DNA from: Glandiceps talaboti
Taxonomy: Eukaryota; Hemichordata; Enteropneusta; Spengelidae
Length of the DNA: 64,000 bases
Assembly (NCBI RefSeq): GCF_964340395.1
Contig: NC_135566.1
Location: forward strand, 13,974,501 to 14,038,500
Reading direction: 5' to 3'
The notes under the pieces are model-generated. The model was given only the letters and a program-made list of their open reading frames with translations, was not told the origin of the DNA and searched no databases. Both the position numbers and the translations under genes were made by a program. Positions 1 through 45,296 of this stretch are shown here, piece after piece; position 1 is the stretch's first letter; each line of letters starts with the position of its first letter.

Positions 1-1749
1 GTTATGTTTAACGAATATACTAAATTATATTGAAATTGAAGTATGCAGTCTTAAGATATTGCGTAATTAGTTTATTTCATTAATATTTCTCTAATTAAAC
101 ATTAACAGATCTGGCTCAAAACCTAATCAGATCTAGCTATTACCCTAAAGATTATATATCCCAAATTTTATTACAATTGAGCCAGCCGATTTTTAGAAAA
201 TGATGACACAGACAGACAGACAGACAGACAGACACACACACACACATTCCCCTTTTAATACCTCCCGTACCCTTATGGGAGGTAAAAATGGCAGATCTCT
301 TTTTGGAATATTTGGTGGCCCTGAAAAACTATTAAACTAGGTACGCAGTTTAAGATCCACTTTCAATAATTGTGTTCGACGTTTTTTTTTACTTTGAATG
401 TGACATCTTTTCGGCAACTACTTTGAAAGATACGACATTAGGCCAGAAAATATGAAAAAGCTGGTCAACCTACCCATATATGTTTTTCTGGTGATGGGCA
501 ATATGTCCTCATGCGGGCTTCGCATTTTTTTCAAAATTAAGGATTTTTCTTTATATTTTCTGAATAGTACATGTAACAATATACATTTGGGTCTATTCCA
601 AATTATATAATATCTTATACAGTGGTTCACTTGGCTCTGATGTTGCATACAAGCATGAATTGAGATTAAATATTGAATTGAAAGAATTGAACACAAGTTT
701 ACGACCATTGTGCCATCAAAAGTCTGTTTTGCTCTTTATTCGGGATTTTTTGGAACGAAATTAAACTTCAGGAGAAGTGATTTACCATGTGCACATCCGC
801 ATAATATCTTTCAGCTTTGCCACAACAAAATACACTTCCAGATGATATGTAATACATAGCATAATTGTTTCATGTCTGTGGTTTGATATTTTATGCCTCT
901 AAATGGCCTCCTACACTGTCTTATTTTCAATTTTTTTCACCTTTGGAGTTGTCTCCTTCCACCCAATGAATCATTGTACCATACGATTTTATATCTCCAC
1001 TGTAGTGTAGGTGACAGAAGCGTGAGAAGGGGTGGCTAAAATAATGCTTCAGTTTCAATTGGCGGGGCTTAACATTTTTTTGAGAAGAGAGGGTGTGAGA
1101 ACTACACCATTTGTTTAACCGTAAATTGTGTATATTTCCTAACTGTAGCTATGCAGACAAATTGCATGAGATAGTATCAAGATGACTGAATAAGTTCTAT
1201 CTAAACTCGACCAGAAATATTTTGCTGTCATTATATATGGTTTGTTTTATCCTTGTCAAGCATTGCGAAAAAATTATGCAATGTAGTATGAAATGTATAG
1301 GGACATGATGGTGAAACAGAGTCAAATACTTATACGCCTTTCCATGCAACGTGTTCCTGCTATAAATTTGAAATCAAGTTTAATGATTGTATGGTTTCAG
1401 ATATATAGCCTATACTACAATTCTTTCATAATTGTATTGAGTAGGATAATACATTCATTGGAGTAAACACAGACAGTTCAGACATCATGCAATTGAGAGT
1501 GCTGTAGTCACTGATACTGTCATACCCTGGAATTGTAGGAAATAGTTATTGGAACCCACGTGCATGTATTTTCTGTAATGTTATAAATGGTAGATTCACA
1601 CAACTAAAATGGTTTACTTTCTTACCATTTAAATTGTGCACATTAGTTGTAATGTGTAATACAAATAGGGGAGGGTACAAGAGGGAGTATCCCCTTTCGC
1701 ATTGGAAAATTGATAAATCAAAATGCAGACACTAAATTATAAAAGGCGG
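1..1749. other. Lectin A intronic/left-flank DNA without recognised gene
   Basis: Only a short CAGA/CA repeat at about 211-246 stands out. The minus-strand ORF near 418-708 has no motif. No CTLD, stalk or transmembrane exon was found. Confidence 0.6.
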
Positions 1750-1845
1750 CCATATGGATGATGTTTTTGGTATTTATTTTACAAAACAATGTTACTATCA
1801 TGGCTTCCTACTTGAAAAATAAATACCAAATCCTCATCCATATGG
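1750..1845. mobile_element. Inverted-repeat miniature element, family 1 copy a
   Basis: Arms ccatatggatgatg...ggtatttatttt and aaaataaatacc...catccatatgg face each other over a short core containing atcatggcttcctacttgaa. The same arms and core occur at 61826-62166, so this is a shorter copy of the same element. Confidence 0.65.
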
Positions 1846-1888
1846 CAGACGACATTCTATTTTATATAAACCGACTTTCATTTCTTAC

Positions 1889-14883
<12,995 letters not shown>

Positions 14884-15075
14884 TGCATATCTTTCCTGTA
14901 AGTAAAATCTGCCGTCGAATCGCTCTCTGTCTCAACGAGGTTTAATGTGGTGTCGCAGGATCATGAAATACAGTCTATGAGAAACTCTGTATAACTTCAA
15001 ACTGAGGCTGTGTTACCTGTCAGTACCGATGGTCCTAAGCCGATACTAAGCAACAAACCAAAACAGGATTCCAGT
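14884..15075 (-). promoter_or_regulatory. Lectin A upstream region, duplicate of lectin B upstream region
   Basis: By eye this block aligns over its whole length with 45297-45490: same ttacttacag acceptor-like site, then shared stretches such as gtgaaatacag-like and actaagcaacaa. It shows the duplication covered the 5' flank and any non-coding first exon. Confidence 0.55.
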
Positions 15076-15610
15076 CTCAACATGAATTGGTTACTCATTT
15101 CAGACTCTGTTTTGTGAGAGAGAGACAAACAACAGCAAATTTGTAAAGAAGAATGTACCTCTAGCTAAATGGTGAATACACTTTTTTTAATTCATTGAAG
15201 AGCTTGCATTGCCACAGTTTAATACCCAGTTAAATCCGTTTATTCATTATTTCTCACAACACAAAGTCTGCACATGCTGAAGAATAAAGTATAAAAGCCT
15301 GAAAGTATGACAATTCACAAACCGAACAAATATATATGTAAAGATTGAGAGTTTCATGTCCGATCATGTAAATAACGAAAACACCCTCGAGGTGGCGCTT
15401 TACTCTTATTGTTTTCACTTTTGCTGACAAGCAGCATTTAGCATTTAGCAGTCTTACCACGCTTCCCAAACCGGTGGATGTTTCAAGGATAAATGGTAAT
15501 GTGTACTCTATTCAAAGTCTAACCGTTTCTCAATTCCTACCCAAATGAAAATATTAGTTTGTTTATCGGTAGAATACATCTTCGTTAATAATAATGTTTC
15601 TCCAAATATT

Positions 15611-15879
15611 GTTTGGATGTAAATATTGTTGTTTCTGTCGAGTTTTAAAAACAGGATTGTACTGTTGGCCCACCTTAAGACATGGTTTCAACTATGGTTT
15701 AATCTAGAATTAAACTGATTATTAAAAATCTCTAGTATCTTGCTACTGACAAGCTAGGTCTCTCTATGACCAACGTTAAAAGATTCAATTTATTCACTAC
15801 TTTGCTTCTCTGATTCAAATATGGAATTAATAGTTATTTCCTAAAACTCGACAGAAACAACAATATATACATCCAAACA
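15611..15879. mobile_element. 269-bp inverted-repeat element
   Basis: Arms gtttggatgtaaatattgtt...ctgtcgagtttta and taaaactcgacag...caatatatacatccaaac, close to 40 bp each. Lies between lectin A and the SLC6 relic. Confidence 0.65.
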
Positions 15880-16876
15880 TACTATGTAATGACAGACAAA
15901 TAAAGTCCTTGAAATTCATATGGTACCCTTATCCCCTGCCCTCAGCAGACTCATGACTGTCTTCTTCCACAGCAAAATACAGCATACAAACAGAAAGCCT
16001 TTCCCTAGGCGTTTAATATTCGATAAACAATATTCTTTAGATCCTTTGTGTGGGACCCAAACGTAGAAATAAAAGGCATAAGGTCTTTTTACATTCCTGA
16101 CAGGATGGCGTTGAGTTATGCCTTTGTCAGTCTTTCTGTCTCTTTGTGTGTATGCATGTATGACAGTATGTGTGTGTGCCCTTACGACAAGGTTTACCAC
16201 AAATATGTCCGCCATTTGCCATAACGGTCATGGTCCCAGTACATACTCTCTAGTGATTCACATTTGATATTGGTGGTAATGGAAGTATGTGCAGACGGAC
16301 ATGTGTCATTCCTGTACCTCCTCCTGGCTCTGCCCATTGTGAGCTGAATAACGGTTTATTCACAACTCAAAATGCTGACAAATTGTCACATGGAATTAAA
16401 GCCTGGAAAATGATAACTAGTGAAACAAACGTCTCGTGGAATATTGAAATGTGTTAATCAAAGAGAATAAATGCTTTCAAATAAACATACATATACACAT
16501 AAACATACACAAACTGACACGAACTAACAGCAAAAAAGGAAACACGCTTTTTTATAAAGCAAAAACATGTACACAACAGAATTAACAGTACTATTGGATA
16601 CAAGGCGATGTGTTATCTGTGTATTTTACATTTATAATCCAAAAGCCAAATTATTGACAAGTATTCCTATGCCTTCGTTCTAAATTAACAATACTGACCT
16701 GACTAGTAAAATACAAATGGCTGAAATATACGCCATGCTCGTTTTTGGCCACACTCCAATGATAGTTTCAATTATTTAATATCGGTAAGCCACCTTTGCC
16801 AAGCAAAACATGAAATTCATGGTCAGGATCCAACCAAATGTGATATGTCTATTTAATTCACGTCTATTATCTGCAG

Positions 16877-17016
16877 GGTTTTTCTCTAATCCCATACGTC
16901 ATGTCGCTATTATTCGTTGTTATTTCGTTATTGTACATGGAAATTGCTACAGGACAGTACATTCGGCTTGATCCAGTTGGTATGTTTGTAAAGGTTGCTC
17001 CATTGTTAGTTAAAAG
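16877..17016 (+). pseudogene. Relic of SLC6 exon 2 (TM2)
   Basis: After a CTGCAG acceptor it reads as a damaged copy of the SLC6 exon at 48137-48271: LIPYVMSLLFVVISLLYMEI then ATGQYIRLDPVGMFVKVAPL. Compared with that exon there is a 2-bp insertion near the start (GGTTTTTCTC against GCGTTTC), which breaks the frame, and no GT donor after the matching end (TTAAAAGCTTAAGG). No other SLC6 exon copies are visible around it. It is a degraded remnant of a duplicated SLC6 gene, lying 2 kb from the lectin A start in the same head-to-head orientation as the intact pair. Confidence 0.85.
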
Positions 17017-17271
17017 CTTAAGGCTACTAATATATATGTTGTATCCATGGGTGGCAATATACTATATATATATATGTATATATAAAGGTTTACACCAGAA
17101 GCAACCTCATGCAAGAGTGTTTTATTCATAATACGTATACAAAAGCTCCCATTCCCTTAGCAATAAGCAGAACACTGTCTTATAAAACCGTAACACGAGT
17201 GTTCGCTCAACAAACAGAACAAGTTTAGAAACACAAAAACTAATTGTTTCTAGATATTACACTACCCAACT

Positions 17272-17277
17272 TTTATT
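17272..17277 (-). terminator. Possible polyadenylation signal after orphan tail exon
   Basis: Plus-strand tttatt, i.e. AATAAA on the minus strand, about 60 bases beyond the longer possible stop codon of the orphan transmembrane exon. Confidence 0.4.
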
Positions 17278-17333
17278 ACAACACAGGGTTTAGATGAAAA
17301 CTGAGTGAAGAAATGTGTATAAGCATACTGTTT

Positions 17334-17507
17334 TCAAGCATCCGTATTTTTCGGACGTTCAGTTGGACTTTCTTCTGTTGGAGTCACTGCATTTTTTCTC
17401 CTTCTTCATTTTGGATATCATATAACATAACAGCATGGCCAAGAGGCTCAGACTCAGACCAACAACAGTCCCAGCTATAATATATATCATGTTTAGACCA
17501 GCTTTTT
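17334..17507 (-). pseudogene. Orphan lectin-type transmembrane/tail exon
   Basis: A good acceptor (tatatttcag) is followed in phase 1 by EKAGLNMIYIIAGTVVGLSL then SLLAMLLCYMISKMKKEK, aligning with lectin B exon 12 (DKPGLSIP...). After a run of six As (plus-strand T6 at 17392-17397) the frame gives an early TGA at 17361. One base fewer would give NAVTPTEESPTERPKNTDA and TGA at 17336-17334, resembling the lectin B tail NSVTPIEKSP. It sits 7.4 kb beyond the lectin B stop and upstream of lectin A. It could be an alternative last exon of lectin B (phase fits) or the relic of a third lectin copy. An AATAAA on the minus strand at 17277-17272 favours a usable 3' end. Confidence 0.7.
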
Positions 17508-17519
17508 CTGAAATATAAA

Positions 17520-19200
17520 AATGATCAACACTTTAATGGAAATTGTTTAGCATTTCAAGAAATGTTACTCGAATATACATTGTGTGGGAAAGTGGTTGCC
17601 ATTATTGGATCATCGAATCCGCGATATAATGATTAACGACCGAGGGTTGGCACTCTTTACCAAATATTGACAATGATATTAACATTGAAAGGAGGGTTTC
17701 ATGACCATAAAATGGTACTAGGGTAATTACTCATCCTCAGAGCTATCCATAGACATGTTACGTGCAAGGGGTTTTAACACACATAGTATTTCATGAATAT
17801 GCTAAGTAGCAGATTATTACAAACCCTGTTCCACCACTTAGATTTTCCTAGACTATTGATATGTTGTTCAGTATAAAATTCCGACCACCCCCACCCCCAC
17901 CCCCATTTCCCCCTGTCACTCCTGTGTGATCGACTCATCTCCAACACCAAAATTAATTCTCAGCATGATTGTACGTCAACTGCGATTCTAATTATATGCT
18001 GTGATATTGCATTATAACGGTGGCAGTGATAGAATGTCACAGTAGCTAGTGGGATGTGGAAGGGTGGCAGTAATGCGACGCCAAAATCACAAAAATATTG
18101 CAAACGTTAGATAATACAATAAGTCAAAGTACAAAGTGACCTTCCCCTAATTCCGCTATTGATCCGAGGGGTAATAATTTGTACAGACACGTGCATCACA
18201 GTGAGAAATAGTCTGTAGACGAGCATACTAATTGTAATATGTATAGGAACATCACGGGGTGTGCTTCGAACTATTTGTCGTACGTACATCTGTATACGTT
18301 GTGAAGATATCACTACTTTATACGTTTATCTGCAAATTGACATTATCATCGCCTAGCCAATGATGTATATATTGCTAACACAATATCATAATTTACATGT
18401 ATTTAGCTATTTTTCAACTTTTTTTTCGGACCACGGATACGTTATCTTAAGAAATTTTTGCTATGTTCATTACACTTACCAAAAATAAACCATCATCACT
18501 AAATGTTCTTGATATATGATATATCTTGACATTTTGTAAAATGGCATGCAAAATAAAATAATAAATATGCATTTTATTCGTACGAAAATTAACATAACTA
18601 CATAAATCATTTGCATAGCATTTCATTGTATATGATGAAATGCTTTTTGAAATAATGGTGATATTTTGGAAATGTTTAAGCAAAATGATAAAATGGGTGG
18701 GAGGGGGGTTAGTAAACTTTTGTGACCAAGGCGTGGCCTTGTCGTTAATCATATATTCAAAAGTTATTCGAAAATTCTACCGACTACCCCCCCCCCCCCC
18801 CCTCCGGCCTGTAAATGATACATAGGGACAGTTCCCGTTGTAAACCTGGATTATGTTATGCGTAACTCAACTTGTAAGTGCTCGAAAAGAAAACATTATT
18901 TGCCAATACTTTTCTCCATTCAGCAAACAGTATCAATTTTGAGGGACTCTCACGTTTGATAAAATAATAGGTTATGTTTTACCAACATCCCATCCCTACT
19001 GTGTGGGTAGGGATGGAGTAGGAGTACATCGACATTTACGTGCAAGAGGGTCAAACTGAACAATAGCGCTAGTTAATATACGCCAGCCAGCAGGTATGGT
19101 TTCGAATCCAGACTACAATGGTAAGTTACGGTTAAAATTGAACTAACCCCTCGGCCACTGACAACCCATCCTGTTATTTTAAATACAAGTGTGTCTCATA
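17520..19200. other. Intergenic DNA between orphan tail exon and lectin B
   Basis: Homopolymer runs (C tracts near 17885 and 18787) and short hairpins only. No exon candidates seen. Confidence 0.5.
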
Positions 19201-20310
19201 TTACAACGTAGATTTTGTCAATCCATGCAAACAAACCTTCATAAAAGAAATAGGTCCTCTCAAAGATGACTGAATGCAGACATGATTTGCTGAATTTCAA
19301 TAACTGAACCTAAAGATCCAGGTCAACGTCAAAGGTCAATGTCTAAAGAGAAAGTTTAAACTTTGTAGTGTAGTGTTCATGTATTAACGTTTTTCAGTTA
19401 ATTGATAAATCAGGATAGTCAATGTTCACTACAAAAATGGCTGCCACTGAGTAAAACGTTATATGAGCACCAAATGTAATGCATGTGTATATTTATCTGG
19501 TTCTGCATTATCTATAGACATGATCTAAAAGATATTAGTCACACATAAATGCTACAAAGTATCTGCAATATGTAAGTAATAGCTTAATTTTGATGGTCTA
19601 TGAATAGAGTCTATGATTGAAGTTGTTTAAAGTTGTTTAGTTACGTAGTATTAAATGTAGTGATTGTTCCCAACAGATATGGCTGCCATTAAGTAGAAAT
19701 TACATGAGCACCAAAAAATAATACTTGGGTATATTACTTGTACATATGATTCAAAGGAAATGGGCAATATGTGAACACTACAATGTGTCTGTGGTAGGCA
19801 GAATTCACTTGATTTTGATAATTGACCCGGAAGGTCACAGTCAAAGTTCAAAGTAATTAAAGATAGCCCGCATCTGATAATATGGGAGTAGACACTTGAA
19901 TGGCATGGCGTGTATTACCGGTTTTGAGTTACGTAGTAAATATTGATTTTTAACTACAAATGTGGTTGTCATTCAGTAAAAGTGAGTTGACCACCAAAAT
20001 AATGTTTGTGTATAGATATTTTGTTCACTTGTAAACATGATTTAATTTAAAAGAAATTGGCAATAAGTAAATACTTCAATGTGTGATAGGCAGGAATTGG
20101 TTTGATTTTGATAATTGACCTTGAAAGACAAGGTCAAGGTCAAGGGGTAAAAGCGATGTGACAGACGCATTGTAATTGTTCATGATGGTTTTACCATTTG
20201 GCAAAGAGAGAAAGAGTGAAAGTCTCTCTTAAAGCTGCACCACTGGGAGCCCAGGAACCGTGTTACAAATAAATAAATAAATGAATAAATAAATAAATAA
20301 ATAAATAAGG
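19200..20310 (+). repeat. Three degenerate tandem units with AGGTCA motifs and (AAAT)n tail
   Basis: A block around tggctgcca(c/t)tnagtaaaa recurs at 19438, 19679 and 19963 (spacing 241 and 284), each followed by tgagcaccaaa-like text and a gacc(t/c).ga.ggtca.gtcaaggtca stretch. The last unit ends near 20265 and runs into (AAAT)n (20268-20307), a retroposon-like tail. Related text recurs near 42050-42200. Confidence 0.6.
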
Positions 20311-20515
20311 AAATGGATAAATTAAATACTTTAAACTCATGGATAACTATCTATAAGTATATATGGGCCTGTATACTATTGCAATAATGTATTGTATTTC
20401 TATATATTTCTATATATATTCATCCGATTTATAATTTTTACCATCCATCGGTTTACATTTGTACTTCAGAATAGTTTAAATGCATGACATGACATGACAT
20501 GACATGACATGACAT
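20268..20515. repeat. (AAAT)n and (CATGA)n short repeats
   Basis: AAAT 20268-20307 tails the tandem-unit element; CATGA pentamers lie at about 20486-20515. Confidence 0.8.
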
Positions 20516-20895
20516 ATCAAGGCTTACGTGCACCAAAAGTACTATGGAAGGTCAAATCAAGGATAAACTTACAAGGCCAGCAGTTTTGAAGGCAATCCGA
20601 TACATTGTACTTTACTTAACGGATTAAATCGCCGTCGATCCGCTCCCCGTATCAATGTCAGATCACAACTGCACCCTCTTCTCTGGCAATATCGAGAGTC
20701 TCTCTCCATTGCCTATGTATGATCTATCGAGTAATTTGGCAACGTCCATTTCAGGTTTCTCTGTGGTCATAGAATATTACATTGATATAATTCCGTAAAA
20801 AAAACAAGCAGTGGTACTTCGAATTCTTTATCTCATGTATGACCTGACAACTTTAAAATGATACCCATAAGGAATCTTTGTCATTTCATTTAAAC

Positions 20896-21406
20896 AATAA
20901 TGTACGCCCTCCCAGCCCATAATAGACGAAAGAAAGACAGCCGAGCCCATTATGGAGTGCAAAGTTTGCTTGAGTCCATTATGGACTGGGAGGGCGTACA
21001 TTGTTGTTATTATTTTATAGTTTTGCCAATTCCAGTGAATTTGTAGACCGAGAAACGCAAAACAACGGATAACATACTGTCACAGTGCTGAACATCGTCT
21101 GCCATGTTCGGCCCGGAAGCTGAATACTAATCATAGCGACGCACGTACGTACACGTACACACACACATATACACTTCAATGAACTGCTGTGAACACAAAT
21201 TTGTTTCATTTTAATTTGAATCTTTTTAAAAAAATTCTTACGGTGTTTACCCCATAATATCCCTGTTCTTAAATACCCACACATTTATTGCCTTACGGAC
21301 ATAAGCGTGTATTGTTATGCTCGTTCCGGGGCCGCGATGCCCCATAACGGAGTACATTATCAGTAATAATGTACAGCGATGACGTCACAAAATTCACTGG
21401 AATTGG
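20896..21406. mobile_element. Composite inverted-repeat element, copy 2 (reverse orientation)
   Basis: Same two parts as at 8334-8838, inverted: fold-back 20896-21004, then 21026-21406 with ccaattccagtgaattt at one end and aaattcactggaattgg at the other. Constant junction in both copies shows the two parts move as one unit. Confidence 0.7.
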
Positions 21407-21659
21407 TAATGCTATAATATAATATTGCATAAAGTCTTGCCTAAGTTCCAATCTGAAGCTTCGAGTACCTGCATGTATGTGACAACTGAAGGGGTGTAAG
21501 CTACGATATATGTACCTCTTGGGGGACGGTGGCCGGGTCTACTGCATGTCAAAATACATTTAAGCTTCTTGAATACTTCTACTTATTGAGACACCCTTGA
21601 GCATCACTTGCTAATGGCAGAACTCAGACCTCACATCGCGATTTGTCGTTAGATAACAT

Positions 21660-22090
21660 AATTTGGTATATAAACATAACTGTATACTTGAAACTGCACT
21701 CCTTCGAGTGCACCTATCTAACGACGTGTTGCAATCCCTCAATCGGAGTGATGATATCCTTGTCCTATACTTATATATTTCTACTGCTTCTGACACCATC
21801 GACCATGATATTTTATTGCAAAGACTGCATCGCAGGTTTAGGTCTGAAGGATTCGCTCCTATTTATATGTTGCGTACTCTTGATGGCGCCCTCATCATGA
21901 CAATTGAGAAATGTATTGTGGATACCCGACTTTGGGTGCATGATACTAAAAGACCGCAAAACCTAGGTGGCGAGATACTCCTCAAAAGTTTGGTGATGGC
22001 CTCCAGCTGATGTGCTTTGCTGATAATGTCACCTTGGCAATCATTATAGTGCAAATTGGGTGAAATGAGGAGTACTTCACGTCCAATACT
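21660..22090 (+). mobile_element. Non-LTR retrotransposon RT fragment
   Basis: Broken frames read ETALLRVHLSNDVLQSLNRS, DDILVLYLYISTASDTIDHD, ILLQRLHRRF and VTIEK-like TIEKCIVDTRL. The (S/A)xDTIDHDILLxRL block is the RT region of CR1/L2/Jockey-type LINEs. Inactive fragment; boundaries approximate. Confidence 0.65.
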
Positions 22091-22622
22091 GCAGGCTGAA
22101 CGATTTGGGTACCTTCGTTACAGAGTATCAATTCTCAAACGACTATTATAATAATTACAACAAACAGGCTCCTAAGCCCATTTTTTATGCTTGGAAGAAA
22201 TGTACCGGTGTGACTTCCATCGTAGGGTAGTTGGAACGTGGTGTGCCCAGACTCGAGCTCTCTTCTCGTACAAGATGTGAGAGTCTGGATAATCGAGACT
22301 AGCCGGATCGGAGAAAACGTAACCACTAAGAAGTGACACCCACCCGTGTTGTTGTACATTGTGGTTCTAAATCTTAGCAAATGTGTTTGATAGTTATCAT
22401 AGAGCAAACATATTGAATTCAGTTTCTGTTGCTGAACGTTTTGTTAAGGACAGACAACCCCTGTTTAAGTGTTGCAGCCAGAGGTTTCTTGGGTCATTTG
22501 ACACACATTGTTTTTTACCTGACCCACAATTTTGAAAGTGACGAGTCATAGATGACCCACACTAAAATTGTATGCAAATACGTTTAGCAACATGCTACGA
22601 TAGGCAACTGCATAATCATTCA

Positions 22623-22704
22623 GCAAATATCTAGCATGGATCAGCAATTGGGTAAATACTTACCCACATGCTGACATACATGCTGATCCATGCTAGATAT
22701 TTGC
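22623..22704. repeat. Palindrome with perfect 24-bp arms
   Basis: gcaaatatctagcatggatc(agca) and (tgct)gatccatgctagatatttgc are exact reverse complements around a 34-base loop. Confidence 0.75.
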
Positions 22705-22709
22705 TATAT

Positions 22710-22986
22710 GTAACAGCAGTGTTACAACCAGCCCCTTGAAAGAGTAGGACATAGTGTCCCGAGACTTTTATTTTTCTGGGTCAACATGAATTTTTTTGGG
22801 ACATTATAAAAAAATGCGCCAATCATATTGGTGTTGTAGCACAACTGTAATATGATTGACGTTTTTTTTTCTAATATCCCCCCCCCCAAAATTATGATGA
22901 CACAGAAAAATAAAAGTCTCGAGACACTACATTTGCACTATGTCCTACTCTAACTTTCAAAAGGCTGGCTGTAACACTGCTGTTAC
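22710..22986. mobile_element. 277-bp fold-back element
   Basis: Long arms: gtaacagcagtgttacaacc...ggacatagtg at the left and cactatgtcc...ggctgtaacactgctgttac at the right, continuing inward (agacttttatttttctg / cagaaaaataaaagtct). Starts 5 bases after the neighbouring palindrome; flanking tatat/atata could be the target duplication. Confidence 0.65.
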
Positions 22987-23139
22987 ATATACAAGATAGC
23001 AAGAATCAAAGCCCTGAATACAGTCCCTTGATTGCAGTCTAAGTTGAGACTATATAACCTGTGAGGACGAAAGCCATTTTACCAGCCTCAATTTGACTCC
23101 TAAACAATTATGGCTGCAGCCCAACTGGCTAGGAGGTTA

Positions 23140-23269
23140 CCAATCTGATTAAAATCTGATGTAGTGAAAGTGGCTAGACGTCTTTATTTATCTCTATTTC
23201 CATTGTTTTGTGTCATTTGTGTTGTTCATGGTGATAAGGCGGCGATCACCAGGATTTTAATCAGATTGG
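23140..23269. mobile_element. Fold-back element, family 3 copy a
   Basis: Ends caatctgattaaaatc and ggattttaatcagattgg are inverted; inside are gtctttatttatctctattt and ggcgatcacc, shared with the copy at 47231-47403. Confidence 0.6.
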
Positions 23270-24440
23270 GATGTTACTAACTCTCGATCGCATTTTAAAA
23301 GGAGAATAAAAATATTTTGTAGCAGTTTACAGAAATCTGTGTCTTTTTGAAGGGTAACAGTCAATCCTAAAGTGTATTTCTTCCAGCAAAAAAACTTTCA
23401 TAGACCGATTTCAAATACTAATACACGTAAATATGACAATCCAACTTCTTGTCCACACATCATGTAACCACCAAACACCTTAGATCTGACATTCACAGTT
23501 TGATTTGATTTATTTACTACATCATACATCTATGTAAAATACGTTTACCCTGCAGATGATTCAATACTGCCAAGGGTGTACAATATTCCGTGTAAATGTA
23601 AAATATTGCATCCTAACAAAACAATTCAAAACATCGTTTCAGTGGTGGCTAATGTAGCTTTAATAAACAGAGCTATATATAAAAAATCTGCACATCTGGC
23701 TTAAAATAAGCCTTCTATGTTTACTGGGGTGAGGCAATTTTGGAAACAAAGTAGAGAGGAGCTCATTATAACATATTTAAACAAAAACCTCTCCACTGCT
23801 TGGGCAATGGTTAACATTAGGAGCTCCCAGCTTGGTTTCCCAGAATGCCACCGTAAAGATCCAGTGTACATATCATTTGTTTAATTTACATAACTCTATT
23901 TGTGATCAGAGAAGCTGCATAATTAATGATTAAACGAAACGAATTCAGATTTTTCTACATCTACCGACAAACTTACCTGCTCACGTATTGCGAACAAAAA
24001 AATTAACTGATGGCGACTAGTATAGATTGACTTAGAACTTATACAAAAATGCTTTTGTTGATATTATTAACAATACTATAACAAACTAAAAACTGCTGAA
24101 GGTAGAATTTGCGTCAGGGACCATTTTGCCTGAAAGTCATAGTTCTTAAGATCTGTCAAACTTTGTCATAAAAAACTTTGTTACTTTTCCTTTCAGAATT
24201 AATTTTTTTTGTCTTGTTTTCGAGGAAGTCGAAAATCTTTCATTTTCCCACCGAGTTAATATAGTCGCCGGTGGCCATATTGGATTCTAAAATTATAGCG
24301 TGATTTTAATATCGATTTGACCTCAATTTAAAAAGTTTGCATTTGACTCCCCTTGATTTGAACTGAGAATGGGAGGAGAACATTTCAAAGTTTACAGTTT
24401 ATTTCCGAGGCCATTCTACCTTAAATCACAGATAAAACTT

Positions 24441-24774
24441 ACTACCAAACCAGAGTGACTATAGAGTTTCAATTAGGACCTTTGTTTACATAAAACAAAA
24501 TATAGAATATAGACAAATACAGACACTGACAGCACACAAGCATACAAAACGCTACATTTTATCTCACTGTGAACAAAACTCAACATCACTGTTGGATGAA
24601 ACAAGGAAGATTCGCACACAAAACTATTTATTGTTGTTTACGATGAGATAAAATGAAACATTTCATGTGTGATCGGCCTATCAGTGCTTGTATTTTTAAT
24701 TTGTTTGTGTAAATCGTTGTGAAGTTGTAAAAACATGGTGCCGCCAAACCCTATAGTCTTTGTGGTTTGGTAGT
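24441..24774. mobile_element. Inverted-repeat element at the 3' end of lectin B
   Basis: Ends actaccaaacc(agagtgactatag) and (ctatagtcttt)gtggtttggtagt are inverted, with inner arms attttatctca / tgagataaaat. The same right end (cagtctttctggtttggtagt-like) recurs near 52172. Confidence 0.6.
24627..24632 (-). terminator. Possible polyadenylation signal of lectin B
   Basis: AATAAA on the minus strand about 230 bases past the stop codon. It falls inside an inverted-repeat element (24441-24774), so the 3' end may be supplied by a transposon. Weak evidence on its own. Confidence 0.35.
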
Positions 24775-24862
24775 ATACACACACACAAATAAAAGAAGCC
24801 GCTCTGTCCAAGAATGTTCCATTTTCGTATTACTATTTTTCAACATTACGGACGATCACATG

Positions 24863-45296
<20,434 letters not shown>

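Noticed and set aside
418-708. 96-codon minus-strand ORF
   Set aside because: No motif, no splice context compatible with lectin A, AT-rich random-looking translation.
16877-17131. Working SLC6 alternative exon
   Set aside because: 2-bp insertion breaks the frame, no GT donor at the end, no partner exons, and 29 kb upstream of the SLC6 start.
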